This document shows positions 4,352 to 12,439 of a DNA stretch of 16,903 bases, piece by piece. The DNA lies in NCBI GenBank assembly GCA_903920975.1, contig CAIXNZ010000097.1:1-16903 (forward strand), written 5' to 3'. Each line of letters starts with the position of its first letter. Position 1 is the first letter of the stretch. This DNA comes from Candidatus Falkowiibacteriota bacterium. GTDB taxonomy: Bacteria > Patescibacteriota > Patescibacteriia > CAIXNZ01. The translations under genes and the position numbers were made by a program. The notes under the pieces were generated by a model. The model was given only the letters and a program-made list of their open reading frames with translations, made no database searches and was not told the DNA's origin.

Positions 4352-5404
4352 ATGCAAGCAGAAAGTAAAAAACTTAATATTGAGATCTCAACCAATACAA
4401 TTTTTAAGGTTTTGGTTGTTATAGTCGCGATTTGGCTCCTCTATTTAATAAAGGACGTAGTAGCAATTTTGTTTTTTGCCATTATACTTGTTTCCATATT
4501 AGAGCCCTGGGTAATTTGGCTGAATCAAAGAAGGATACCAAAAGTTGTGGCCGTATTGTTAATTTATTTGCTTTTGTTGGCATTGGTGGCCTTGGTAATC
4601 ATGCTGATTATTCCGCCGATTGTGGAACAGTTTGAGCAATTAGTCGCTAATTTTCCGCTTTATTGGGATAAATTTACTTCTGATATTTCCAGTTTAACTG
4701 TTATTTTAAATCAATATGGAATTACTCAAAGCGCAGGTTCATATTTAAAATCTTTAAATTTAAGTTTAGCCCAGACCGAGGGATTATTTTCAAAAGTCGG
4801 CGGTTTTTTTGCCGGTGTCTTTACTTTGTTTATTATTTTAGTGATTACCTTTTATATTTTGGTGCAAGAAGGCGCGACTAAAAGAATCTTACGCTCAGTT
4901 TTGCCAACAAATTATTTGCCTTATGCTTACCAGCTGTTAAGCAAAGTCCAGCAAAAGCTTGGCTTGTGGCTGCGTGGTCAACTTATCTTGTGTCTCACCG
5001 TGGCCGTATTAGATTATATCGTTCTGCTCAGCTTGGGGGTTAGATATGCCTTGATTTTAGCAATCATTGGGGGTGCATTGGAGTTTATACCATATTTAGG
5101 CACTGCTTTTGCCACTTTTTTAGCCGTGGCAATAACCGCCTTTGTTTCTCCCGTGAAGGCATTATTTGTTTTGATTTTATATCTGTTGATTCAATTGATT
5201 CAAACTAATATTTTGATTCCAAAAATAATGCAGAAGGCAGTTGGTCTAAACCCGGTCATCAGTATTTCGGCTTTATTAATCGGCGGCCAGCTAGGCGGAG
5301 TATTTGGCGCGGTGCTAGCTATGCCAGTTGCCACTGCCCTAAGTGTTATTGCTGAAGATATTTTTGAAAGAAAAATAGCTGAGGAAACAAAATTAGAAGA
5401 GTAA
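4352..5404 (+). CDS. AI-2E family transporter
   Basis: A 350-residue polytopic membrane protein of the AI-2E transporter (PerM/YdiK, formerly UPF0118) family. It has N-terminal paired helices (about 19-46), LEPWVIWLNQRRIPKVVAVLL, a central soluble stretch, then the family signatures GGALEFIPYLGTAFATF and QTNILIPKIMQKAVGLNPVISISALLIGGQLGG. Members include a reported autoinducer-2 exporter and putative Na+/H+ antiporters; most, this one included, have unknown substrates. I start at ATG 4352 because the frame's upstream TTG coincides with the -35 box of its promoter. It opens a four-gene operon, with the next gene 14 nt away. No Shine-Dalgarno motif is present. Confidence 0.93.
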   Translation: MQAESKKLNIEISTNTIFKVLVVIVAIWLLYLIKDVVAILFFAIILVSILEPWVIWLNQRRIPKVVAVLLIYLLLLALVALVIMLIIPPIVEQFEQLVANFPLYWDKFTSDISSLTVILNQYGITQSAGSYLKSLNLSLAQTEGLFSKVGGFFAGVFTLFIILVITFYILVQEGATKRILRSVLPTNYLPYAYQLLSKVQQKLGLWLRGQLILCLTVAVLDYIVLLSLGVRYALILAIIGGALEFIPYLGTAFATFLAVAITAFVSPVKALFVLILYLLIQLIQTNILIPKIMQKAVGLNPVISISALLIGGQLGGVFGAVLAMPVATALSVIAEDIFERKIAEETKLEE

Positions 5405-5418
5405 AAACATTATTAATT

Positions 5419-6183
5419 ATGACTAGAATAGAAAGTGCCAATCAGCAGGAAAATCAGGTTAATGATTTGCAAACCGAGTTATATAAAATTAAAAAAGGAT
5501 TGAAAAGAAAACAAAATAGACGGTTATTAAGCTGTGGCAGCTGTGCGACCGTGTTTTTAATTGTTCTGATAATTTTAGCCGGTTTTGGTTCCTATATTTT
5601 AGCTAAAAGCGGGATAATTCAGATTCCTTATCTTTCGGACAAGATATACCAAGAGCCAAAGCCAGTCTATATTGTCCAAACAGCAACACAGGATGACAAG
5701 CAAATAGATATGCTCTCAACGTTAAAAGATAGTCTGGTAAGTTCTTTTGCTAATATTAATACAGCCTTAAATTCAAAAATTAATCTGCAACTGGATGATA
5801 GACAGCTGACCAGACTACTGAGCGATCAGATAACACAAAATAACAGTCTGAATAGTCGGATAGATTATTTGCAAATCGCTGTTTTGCCGCAAAACTTAGA
5901 GCTTTTTATCAAGCTGAAAAAACCGCGCAATACTATCTTGATTTTTGAAATAGCGCCAAAAATAGTTAATAATAAAATTAATTTGGAAGTTATCAGTTTT
6001 AAAATCGGTAATTTGTTAATGCCAAATTTCCTAGGTCAGGCGCTAATTGCTCCGCTGGGAGAAAAAATAATAAATATTGCCGTTACGCCATTTTTGGGTT
6101 TTGGCCAAATCCAGGCCATAAAATTGGATTATGGCAAAATATTGGTAGAAGTTTTAATTACCAACCTGCAGGGTTTATTTTAG
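5419..6183 (+). CDS. Single-pass membrane protein, possibly YpmS-like
   Basis: 254 residues. A charged cytoplasmic N-terminus of about 38 residues (coiled-coil-prone, ending in KGLKRKQNRR) precedes one membrane helix (about 41-64). An external domain of about 190 residues follows. That domain has alternating beta-like strands, with QLDDRQLTRLLSDQI, then VLPQNLELFIKLK, then VISFKIGNLLMPNFLGQALI. This order of motifs recalls the YpmS/DUF2140 and LmeA/DUF2993 proteins, which have lipid-binding folds, but the match is by eye and weak. It lies between a transporter and a polytopic protein 4 nt downstream, so a shared role in envelope lipid or polymer handling is plausible but unproven. Confidence 0.6.
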   Translation: MTRIESANQQENQVNDLQTELYKIKKGLKRKQNRRLLSCGSCATVFLIVLIILAGFGSYILAKSGIIQIPYLSDKIYQEPKPVYIVQTATQDDKQIDMLSTLKDSLVSSFANINTALNSKINLQLDDRQLTRLLSDQITQNNSLNSRIDYLQIAVLPQNLELFIKLKKPRNTILIFEIAPKIVNNKINLEVISFKIGNLLMPNFLGQALIAPLGEKIINIAVTPFLGFGQIQAIKLDYGKILVEVLITNLQGLF

Positions 6184-6187
6184 ATTT

Positions 6188-6949
6188 ATGCTTTTCAAGA
6201 GATTATTAGTTTTTATTTGTCCCGTCCTATTAGTTCTCGGTTTAGAACTACTGTTTTTGAACATTGGCTTGATTTATATCATAATGCCAGTATTATTTTT
6301 GATTATTTTGATTTCCTTAAAGCTGTTAATAAAAGTAAAATTTTTGAGTCGTGATTTCTGCGAATTTATTATTTTGCCATTCTTACTTTTTATCACTTTA
6401 TCCAGCGCTCTATTTATTGTCGGCTCCGATTGGTTTAGGCAAGTGTTAATCCTTATTTTTGCTTTTATTTTTGGCCTTTATTTGGAAAATATTTTTTTAT
6501 TTTTCTATAGACCGCTGCAATATCAATCGCTTTCCTTTGAAAATTTTTCCGCCTTTTTAAATTTGATTGTTTTTTTTCTAACAGTCATAAGTTTAAATGC
6601 TTTTGGCATATTTTTAAATGTTCCATTATATTTAGCTTCCATAATTTTGATAGTGGTAAATTCTCTTTTAATGCTGCAGTCGTTTTGGGCCAATAAAATC
6701 AAAAATAGACTAAAACTGTTTTATCTGCTAATTTTAAATCTGATAGTTTTAGAGCTATTTTGGTGCATCAATTTTTTACCGGCAAATTTCTACGTGGATA
6801 GCGCCATAATAACCATATTATTCTATTTTATCTGGGAGATTTTCAAAGCTAAGTTAAATGAAAAATTTGAAATTAAATTTGTTTGGCGATTTGCCATAAT
6901 GATCTTAATTTTGTTACTCTTGGTGATAATAAGTTCGCGTTGGATATAA
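6188..6949 (+). CDS. Polytopic membrane protein, unknown function
   Basis: 253 residues, almost entirely hydrophobic, with about eight membrane helices and short charged loops. The one long polar loop reads FYRPLQYQSLSFENFSAF (near 107-124), and the protein ends in a helix plus SSRWI. I recognise no catalytic motif or named family. Its start lies 4 nt after the preceding stop, so translation is probably coupled. Position in the operon suggests that it forms a membrane complex with the single-pass protein before it and the HtrA-like protein after it, but that is inference. Composition is strongly T-rich, as expected for a protein rich in Phe, Leu and Ile, and gives no sign of transfer. Confidence 0.75.
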   Translation: MLFKRLLVFICPVLLVLGLELLFLNIGLIYIIMPVLFLIILISLKLLIKVKFLSRDFCEFIILPFLLFITLSSALFIVGSDWFRQVLILIFAFIFGLYLENIFLFFYRPLQYQSLSFENFSAFLNLIVFFLTVISLNAFGIFLNVPLYLASIILIVVNSLLMLQSFWANKIKNRLKLFYLLILNLIVLELFWCINFLPANFYVDSAIITILFYFIWEIFKAKLNEKFEIKFVWRFAIMILILLLLVIISSRWI

Positions 6950-6966
6950 TTTATTAAATTTTTTTT

Positions 6967-8112
6967 ATGGAAAAGAATACTAAAAAGTATAAAGTTTGGC
7001 TGCGTACCGCAGCTTTTGTAATTTTATTTATCATCTTGGGTTTCGGGGCGGGTATTTTTGGCGAACTTTTTACTAAATATTATCTTTCAAATTTTAGTAT
7101 TTTTAGCGATTTATATTTTAACGACCAAACCAATCCGGGACAAAAAGATATCGTCATAAATGATCCTCGTAAAGTTGTGGTGGAACAAAATATGCGCCTC
7201 GATCAAATTCAAAATGATATAAAGCCCGTACTGGCGGGAATTTATAAAAAAACACTGGTTACAAAAAACGTTCTGGATGCCGTTTATTTACCAGAAGATT
7301 ATCTGGGAGAAGCATCTGTGTTAACAAGTGATGGCTGGCTGGTTACTACGCAAAATACAAATGTTGTAGCCGGGCATGATGTAATTGTGACAAATAATAA
7401 AAAAATATATGAAATTGATAAAGTTGTGATAGATTCCGCGACTAATATTGCTTTTATCAAAATTTCTGTCCAGAATTTGCCGGTAATAAAATTTGCTGAT
7501 TATAAAGATATCACTGACGGAGAAAGCGTGGTAGTTTATAACAGCAATTTAAATAGAATAAATTTATCTCAGGTTCTGACAAAAAAATACAAAGAAATAA
7601 ATAATAAGTATGATTATGTTTCGTCTAGCCAGATTTTAGACAAATATATTTTATTGGATAGAAATTTTACAGCTGCATATAGGGGTTGTGCTGTTTTTAA
7701 TTTTGCAGGCAATGTTGTGGGTCTGTTGCGCAATGATGGACTGGTTATTCCCATTAATTATATTAAACCCGTCATTTCTAATGTTTTGAAAGACGAAAAG
7801 ATAATAAGGCCATATTTAGGCGTTAATTATATTAATTTAAGCAATGTTTACGGCTTATCTAGCGCGCAGGTTCAAGATCAAGAAACCGGGGCAATGATTT
7901 GGAATAATGCGGCAAATAAAAGCATTGCCACTGACAGCCCATTAATTAATAAGCTAGCAAAAGGGGATATTATCACCAGCATTGAGGGGCAAAAAATTGA
8001 TGTTAATAATGATTTGATAGACTTATTATTAGAATATAAAACAGGCCAGGAAATCAAGATTAAATACCTGAAAGCTGGCCAAGAGGGAGAATTAAGCGTT
8101 ACTCTTAAATAA
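6967..8112 (+). CDS. HtrA-like pseudoprotease with PDZ domain
   Basis: 381 residues with one N-terminal membrane helix (about 12-30), a trypsin-like domain (about 90-275) and a C-terminal PDZ domain (about 281-381). The PDZ has RPYLGVNYINLS and LAKGDIITSIEGQKIDVNNDL. The fold of the S1C/DegP family is clear, but the triad is gone. The His position reads N132 (GWLVTTQNTNVVAG where GYILTNNHVVAG is usual). The Asp position reads N160 (DSATNIAFIKI for D-TDLAVLKI). The Ser position reads R239 (AYRGCAVFNFAGNVVGL for GNSGGPLFN-GEVIGI). It cannot be a normal serine protease. A scaffold, chaperone or peptide-sensing role through the PDZ domain is likely. It ends the operon, 35 nt before a terminator. 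Confidence 0.88.
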   Translation: MEKNTKKYKVWLRTAAFVILFIILGFGAGIFGELFTKYYLSNFSIFSDLYFNDQTNPGQKDIVINDPRKVVVEQNMRLDQIQNDIKPVLAGIYKKTLVTKNVLDAVYLPEDYLGEASVLTSDGWLVTTQNTNVVAGHDVIVTNNKKIYEIDKVVIDSATNIAFIKISVQNLPVIKFADYKDITDGESVVVYNSNLNRINLSQVLTKKYKEINNKYDYVSSSQILDKYILLDRNFTAAYRGCAVFNFAGNVVGLLRNDGLVIPINYIKPVISNVLKDEKIIRPYLGVNYINLSNVYGLSSAQVQDQETGAMIWNNAANKSIATDSPLINKLAKGDIITSIEGQKIDVNNDLIDLLLEYKTGQEIKIKYLKAGQEGELSVTLK

Positions 8113-8146
8113 GCTTAGGAAAAAGAATAATTTGCTATATATAGCC

Positions 8147-8174
8147 AAAAAATCCGCAGGAAAGCGGATTTTTT
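8147..8174 (+). terminator. Terminator of the envelope operon
   Basis: AAAAAATCCGC (8147-8157) pairs perfectly with GCGGATTTTTT (8164-8174) across a 6-nt loop, ending in a T-run. Confidence 0.92.
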
Positions 8175-8186
8175 GATATTCTACTC

Positions 8187-8215
8187 TTGACAAAGATTTA
8201 ATATTATGCTACAAT
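8187..8215 (+). promoter_or_regulatory. Promoter of the Wzz-like gene
   Basis: TTGACA (8187-8192), a 17-nt spacer and TACAAT (8210-8215), preceded by TGC (extended -10). The leader is about 50 nt. It contains a 7-bp hairpin, AAGATAT/ATATCTT (8232-8238/8243-8249), followed by a T-rich run, which may influence expression. Confidence 0.85.
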
Positions 8216-8273
8216 TTATAATTATTAAAAGAAGATATGAAGATATCTTTTTCTTTACTATAATTTTAAAAGT

Positions 8274-9017
8274 ATGCAAAACATACAATATTCAAAAATT
8301 TTAAGAAAAAATTGGGAGATCGTTGCCTTAATTGTTGGCATTTCAATTGTTTTAGCTTTAATTATAAGCTTGGTTTCACCATTTCAGTATTCAGCTACAA
8401 CCAAAATTTTGATTATTCAAAAACAAATGACAAACCTGGATGCTTATACAGCAACCAAATCAGCCGAAAAAATTGGCAAGAACTTATCAAATATCATAAA
8501 TACCTCTTCTTTCTATAACGAGGTTATAGAAGCAAATACTAATTTGCAATACAAATTCCCTCAGGACGCCGTTGAAAGAAGGAAATCCTGGGAGAAAAAC
8601 GTTGAGATTAACGTTGTCCCGGAAACAGGTATTTTGGAAATTAATGCATATGATATTGACAGGGGCTTTGCCTCTCAATTAGTCAGAGCCATTGCTTATG
8701 TCTTAGTTAGCAAGGGCGCTGAATATCACGGTGGCGGTTCTGATGTAGAAATTAAGGTAGTTGATGATGTTTTTATCAGCAAATACCCGGTTAGACCGAA
8801 TATAATCGTGAATATGGCATTAGCTGCTATAATTGGCGTGATCCTGGGCTGTGTCTTTGTCATATTGAATGAATCAAAAAAACTTAAGAAAGAATACGAA
8901 TTAAAAAGTGAAAATATTGAAGAACTTGGTTTTGCGCCAGAACTTACTATGGAAGCAGAGCCAATTACAGCCAGAAATGTTGAAATTAAGACAATGTACG
9001 ACCATTTAGAATCTTAA
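8274..9017 (+). CDS. Wzz-like polysaccharide copolymerase
   Basis: 247 residues with the layout of a Wzz/PCP chain-length regulator. A short cytoplasmic N-terminus precedes membrane helix 1 (about 15-36). An external segment follows (about 37-175), opening with SPFQYSATTKILI and rich in helix-forming sequence. A second helix (about 176-198) sits after the proline motif KYPVRPN. The cytoplasmic tail of about 49 residues shows no Walker motifs, so no fused tyrosine kinase. Such proteins sit beside the Wzy polymerase and set polymer length. The external domain is shorter than in E. coli Wzz. It forms its own unit, with promoter and terminator, directly before the Wzy/WaaL-like gene. Confidence 0.85.
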   Translation: MQNIQYSKILRKNWEIVALIVGISIVLALIISLVSPFQYSATTKILIIQKQMTNLDAYTATKSAEKIGKNLSNIINTSSFYNEVIEANTNLQYKFPQDAVERRKSWEKNVEINVVPETGILEINAYDIDRGFASQLVRAIAYVLVSKGAEYHGGGSDVEIKVVDDVFISKYPVRPNIIVNMALAAIIGVILGCVFVILNESKKLKKEYELKSENIEELGFAPELTMEAEPITARNVEIKTMYDHLES

Positions 9018-9034
9018 ATAAGCAATAAATATAC

Positions 9035-9073
9035 AATAGCCCCGGCATCATTTGATGTTGGGGCTATTGTTTA
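9035..9073 (+). terminator. Terminator after the Wzz-like gene
   Basis: A 16-bp stem (9035-9050 with 9053-9068; core ATAGCCCC/GGGGCTAT, two G.T pairs) closes a 2-nt loop. The downstream T-run is short, so termination strength is uncertain. Confidence 0.75.
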
Positions 9074-9105
9074 TAATAAGATAAGCGAAATTTTGGCTAA
9101 CATTA

Positions 9106-9134
9106 TTGACAAACTCGTAAAAATATGTTAGAAT
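9106..9134 (+). promoter_or_regulatory. Promoter of the polysaccharide operon
   Basis: TTGACA (9106-9111), a 17-nt spacer and TAGAAT (9129-9134). The start is expected near 9141, with a leader of about 55 nt to the ATG at 9197. Confidence 0.85.
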
Positions 9135-9196
9135 TAAAGTAACTTTAAAATTATTCAATAGTAATAAAATAAGGCCAAAATTGAACCAATATATCT

Positions 9197-10582
9197 ATGG
9201 CTCTAATAAAAAATAAAAATTTCTGGCTAATTATAGCGTTAATAGCCATAATAATGATATTAATAGTCGCTAACAGCGATTATTCATATATAATTTTAGC
9301 TAGCTTGTGCCTAGCCTTACTTTTAGTATTTTTTTGGTTTTATCCGCAAATAGGACTCTATGCCGTAATCATTTTATACCCATTTAACTTTTGGGAATTT
9401 GTTTATAGCGATATCAATGTATCTTGGTGCGATATGGTGGCATTGGCTTTATTTATTTCATGGTTAGCCAAGACTTTATATTTACATTATAGCGGTAAGC
9501 AAGAAATAAGCTTAAAAAATTTCCCTGGCTGGTTTTTTATGCTGCTTTTTACTATTGCCAGCGCCCTGTCCTTAATGGATGTTGGTAGGGATAATTTTTG
9601 GCTGTCAGTTAAATTTTTGGTACGTCCGATTATTTTTTTCTATCTGATGTTTATTGTTTTGCCAGTTAATATTTTTGATAATTTTAAAAAACTCTTTATA
9701 GCGCTTAAAGTTTCTTTTGGCTTGGGCTTGGGTTTGGCATTTATTGGTATTTGGAGCATACTATTTCCGCCTTTTCCCGGCATTCTCAGAGCCATGCCAG
9801 TTGCTATTTTGGGTATCTGGCCGTTAGGCACTAATCAGAACGCTTTGGCCGAATGTTTTGTAGTTTTAATTCCGATTGGCTTAATCTTGTTTTGGTATGA
9901 AAAAGACGTGTTAATGAAAAATATATATCTTTTAGGCACCTTAATTATGGTGGGAGTAAATTTATTAACATTATCAAGAGCGGCCTGGCTGGCTATGGTT
10001 ACTGAATTATTTTTGCTTTTAGTCTGGAGATATAAAGATTCTGCCAAGCGTTTATTTACAAATTATGTTTTTTATATCATTCTGCTTTTGCTGGGGCCAA
10101 TTGTTTATTTAATGTATGACTTGGCAACTTCCAATGTCATGGTCAGCTCCAATATCAGCCGTTTTAAATTGATTGAAATCTCGTTAAACATGTTTAAGCA
10201 ATATCCGCTTTTTGGCGCAGGTATTGGTACATTTGTTTCCTATGTTTCACAAACAAGTTGGTTTATTCTAGAATATGGCGTTGCTTTTGATGCGCATGGC
10301 TTTATTTTTAAAACTTTAGCTGAATCAGGAATATTTGGCATGGCCAGCTTTATTTTGATTTTGATTTATATCTTGTATGTAATGTTTTTGGGTTATCAAA
10401 GATATAATAAAACTTCTTATGCTTTATTGCTTTTGGGCATGGTTCTGGTGGTTGTTGGGGGTATAGTTTTTCAGCTTTTCAGCACAGATTATTATATGGC
10501 CCGTTTTTGGCTGCCCATGGGCCTGGCTTTGGCTAGTTTAAGTTTAGTTAATAAAAATTTTAATATTAATAAAAAGATTTAA
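9197..10582 (+). CDS. O-antigen ligase/polymerase (Wzy/WaaL family)
   Basis: 461 residues with about ten to twelve membrane helices and the Wzy_C domain. Key marks are PLGTNQNALAE (about 209-219), LLTLSRAAWLA with S260 and R261, then a large external loop. That loop includes NMFKQYPLFGAGIGTF (about 331-346) and DAHGFIFKTLAESGIFG, with H367 and E376 at the usual functional positions. Such proteins join undecaprenyl-linked oligosaccharide repeat units into a polymer (Wzy) or transfer the glycan to an acceptor (WaaL). The two are hard to tell apart from sequence. The neighbouring Wzz-like gene favours a polymerase. It opens a five-gene operon, with the methyltransferase 7 nt downstream. Confidence 0.88.
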   Translation: MALIKNKNFWLIIALIAIIMILIVANSDYSYIILASLCLALLLVFFWFYPQIGLYAVIILYPFNFWEFVYSDINVSWCDMVALALFISWLAKTLYLHYSGKQEISLKNFPGWFFMLLFTIASALSLMDVGRDNFWLSVKFLVRPIIFFYLMFIVLPVNIFDNFKKLFIALKVSFGLGLGLAFIGIWSILFPPFPGILRAMPVAILGIWPLGTNQNALAECFVVLIPIGLILFWYEKDVLMKNIYLLGTLIMVGVNLLTLSRAAWLAMVTELFLLLVWRYKDSAKRLFTNYVFYIILLLLGPIVYLMYDLATSNVMVSSNISRFKLIEISLNMFKQYPLFGAGIGTFVSYVSQTSWFILEYGVAFDAHGFIFKTLAESGIFGMASFILILIYILYVMFLGYQRYNKTSYALLLLGMVLVVVGGIVFQLFSTDYYMARFWLPMGLALASLSLVNKNFNINKKI

Positions 10583-10589
10583 TAAACAT

Positions 10590-11315
10590 ATGGCAAATTC
10601 TAGACAAAAACTTTTTGATCAATTTTTAACCAGCGGCTTTGGCCAAGTAAATGAAACCGAAGCAGAAGGCATTAAAAAAACTGCCTCTGTCTATGATTGG
10701 AATTATAAAAAATTTATTCCGCAAGATAAAAATATCAGAATTTTAGACATAGGCTGTGGCCTAGGCCAGTTTTTGTATTGGTTGAAAGAAAATGGCTATA
10801 ATAATTTTTTGGGAGTTGATGTGAGTCAGCAAATGGTTGATTTTTGCCAGAAAAATATCAGCGAAAAGGTTGAAAAAATAAGTTCCATTATTGAATTTTT
10901 AAGAGATAAAAATGAACAATTCGATATTATTGTCATGAATGATGTGATTGAGCATCTGGAAAAAGGAGAGATTGTGGATGATTTAGAATCAATCAAAGCC
11001 GCGCTAAAAGTTGGCGGCAAAGTTATTGTTAAAACAAATAACGCAGCTGCTATCACTGGGCCAAGAATCCGTTATGAAGATTTTACTCATGAATTGGGTT
11101 TTACCGAATATAGCCTTAAACAGATTTTTAATGTTGCGGGTTATAGCGAAGTAAATATCCATGCTTATGATTTTCCCAGAACCAGCATCAAAAGATGGGC
11201 AAGATTTATTGTGCAATCTGTGATTCATTTTTTTTGGAAATTGATATTTTTCTTTGAATATACCACTGTGCCAAAGATTGTTAATGAATTAATTTTTGCC
11301 GTCGCTACAAAATAA
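10590..11315 (+). CDS. Class I SAM-dependent methyltransferase
   Basis: 241 residues with a Rossmann methyltransferase core. Motif I is DIGCGLG at 53-59, the acidic ribose-binding residue is D77 in FLGVDVS, and motif IV is FDIIVMNDVIEHLEKGE, followed by LKVGGKVIVKTNN. The layout is that of the type 11/23 group, common in glycan loci, where members methylate sugars or sugar-linked groups. The C-terminal 60 residues hold a basic, partly hydrophobic helix (SVIHFFWKLIFFF) that could touch the membrane. It starts 7 nt after the polymerase gene and ends 5 nt before the radical SAM gene, so the three are cotranscribed. The substrate is unknown. Confidence 0.88.
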   Translation: MANSRQKLFDQFLTSGFGQVNETEAEGIKKTASVYDWNYKKFIPQDKNIRILDIGCGLGQFLYWLKENGYNNFLGVDVSQQMVDFCQKNISEKVEKISSIIEFLRDKNEQFDIIVMNDVIEHLEKGEIVDDLESIKAALKVGGKVIVKTNNAAAITGPRIRYEDFTHELGFTEYSLKQIFNVAGYSEVNIHAYDFPRTSIKRWARFIVQSVIHFFWKLIFFFEYTTVPKIVNELIFAVATK

Positions 11316-11320
11316 TATTT

Positions 11321-12439
11321 ATGAAGATATTTAAATTATTTAAAGTATTTACAGGCAAGATAGAAGGGAAGGTGCGTACCTATTTCTCTATTTTGACTGG
11401 CAAAAATTTTACCAAGCCTGAAGAGCTTTATTATTTTATCAGTCAAAAATGTAATTTTCGCTGCCAAATGTGTACAACCTGGAAAGATGGCCTGCATGAA
11501 GATTTGCATAAGAATTTAACCATCGAACAAGTAAAAAATGTGATTGACCAGGCAGCTGATTGGAAAATAAGGAATTTTGGCGTTTGTGGCGGTGAGCCAT
11601 TGCTTTTTAAAGAAAAACTCTTAGCTATTTTAGAATATGCTAATAAAAAAGGTTTATATACCCATTTTGTGACCAATGGCTGGCTTTTAGATGAGGATTT
11701 TTTAAGAAAGTACGACCAGATCGGCGGCGGCCATATTTCTTTGTCATGTGATGCCGTAGGCTTATTACATGATGAATTACGCGGTATGCCTGGAGCTTAT
11801 ACACATGTGCAAAAAGCTTTAGAAATATTTGCCAAAGTTAACCCGAAAAATATTTTACTTAAAATAAATTTGGTAGTTTCTGACAAGAATTTAGATGAAA
11901 TATTAAATGTTATTGAGCTGACTGAAAAAAACAATGCCAGTATTTTTTTACAACCATATGATCCATGCAACTGGACCACTAGAAATTCACTTGATCAAAA
12001 ACAATATCATGAAACTTATCCGCTTTGGGTATCTGAAATTGATAATGCCAAATTAGAAAAAGTAATTAATGAAATTATTAATATTAAAGCCAGAAAGCCG
12101 AGTTTGATTTTAAATTCAGTCGAGCACTTAAAGGCTTTTCCAACTTATTTTTCGCTAAAAACTAAGCTGGACAAATGTTATATTGGTTTTAAAAGTTTGT
12201 TTATAAATAACAACGGAGATATTGTTTGTTGCAAATTCGGAACGCTTGGCAATGTTTTAAACAGCAGCCTGAAAGAAATCTGGGATTCCAAGGCTTATCA
12301 GGATTTAAGGAAAGCAGCTTTAAAGTGCAATTTTAATTGTTTGCTTGGCTGTATGTATAATCCGAGCATATTTTCCTGGATAAAATCGGGATTGCATTTA
12401 ATTTTAAAGAAAAAAAATGAAAATATTGCAAATCAATAA
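11321..12439 (+). CDS. Radical SAM protein with SPASM-like domain
   Basis: 372 residues. The radical SAM cluster motif is C44-x3-C48-x2-C51 (CNFRCQMC), followed by the GGEPLL motif. A C-terminal SPASM-like cysteine set follows: C286, C303, C304, C336, C340 and C344, with G-LGNVLNSSLKEIWDSKAY between. This type binds one [4Fe-4S] cluster for SAM cleavage and one or more auxiliary clusters. Relatives mature peptides or modify sugars and are frequent in polysaccharide loci with unassigned reactions. The last 23 nt overlap the next gene's start in another frame, which implies coupled translation. No precursor-peptide gene is visible nearby, so a glycan substrate is more likely. That is inference. 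Confidence 0.9.
   Translation: MKIFKLFKVFTGKIEGKVRTYFSILTGKNFTKPEELYYFISQKCNFRCQMCTTWKDGLHEDLHKNLTIEQVKNVIDQAADWKIRNFGVCGGEPLLFKEKLLAILEYANKKGLYTHFVTNGWLLDEDFLRKYDQIGGGHISLSCDAVGLLHDELRGMPGAYTHVQKALEIFAKVNPKNILLKINLVVSDKNLDEILNVIELTEKNNASIFLQPYDPCNWTTRNSLDQKQYHETYPLWVSEIDNAKLEKVINEIINIKARKPSLILNSVEHLKAFPTYFSLKTKLDKCYIGFKSLFINNNGDIVCCKFGTLGNVLNSSLKEIWDSKAYQDLRKAALKCNFNCLLGCMYNPSIFSWIKSGLHLILKKKNENIANQ

Noticed and set aside
6967..8112. Active HtrA/DegP serine protease
   Set aside because: None of the three catalytic residues is present at its expected position.
12409..12439. Programmed frameshift or slippage on a run of eight A, fusing the radical SAM and GT4 proteins
   Set aside because: The GT4 gene has its own ATG at the end of the run and a complete N-terminal domain, so ordinary coupled initiation explains the overlap. 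Poly-A runs are frequent in this AT-rich DNA.
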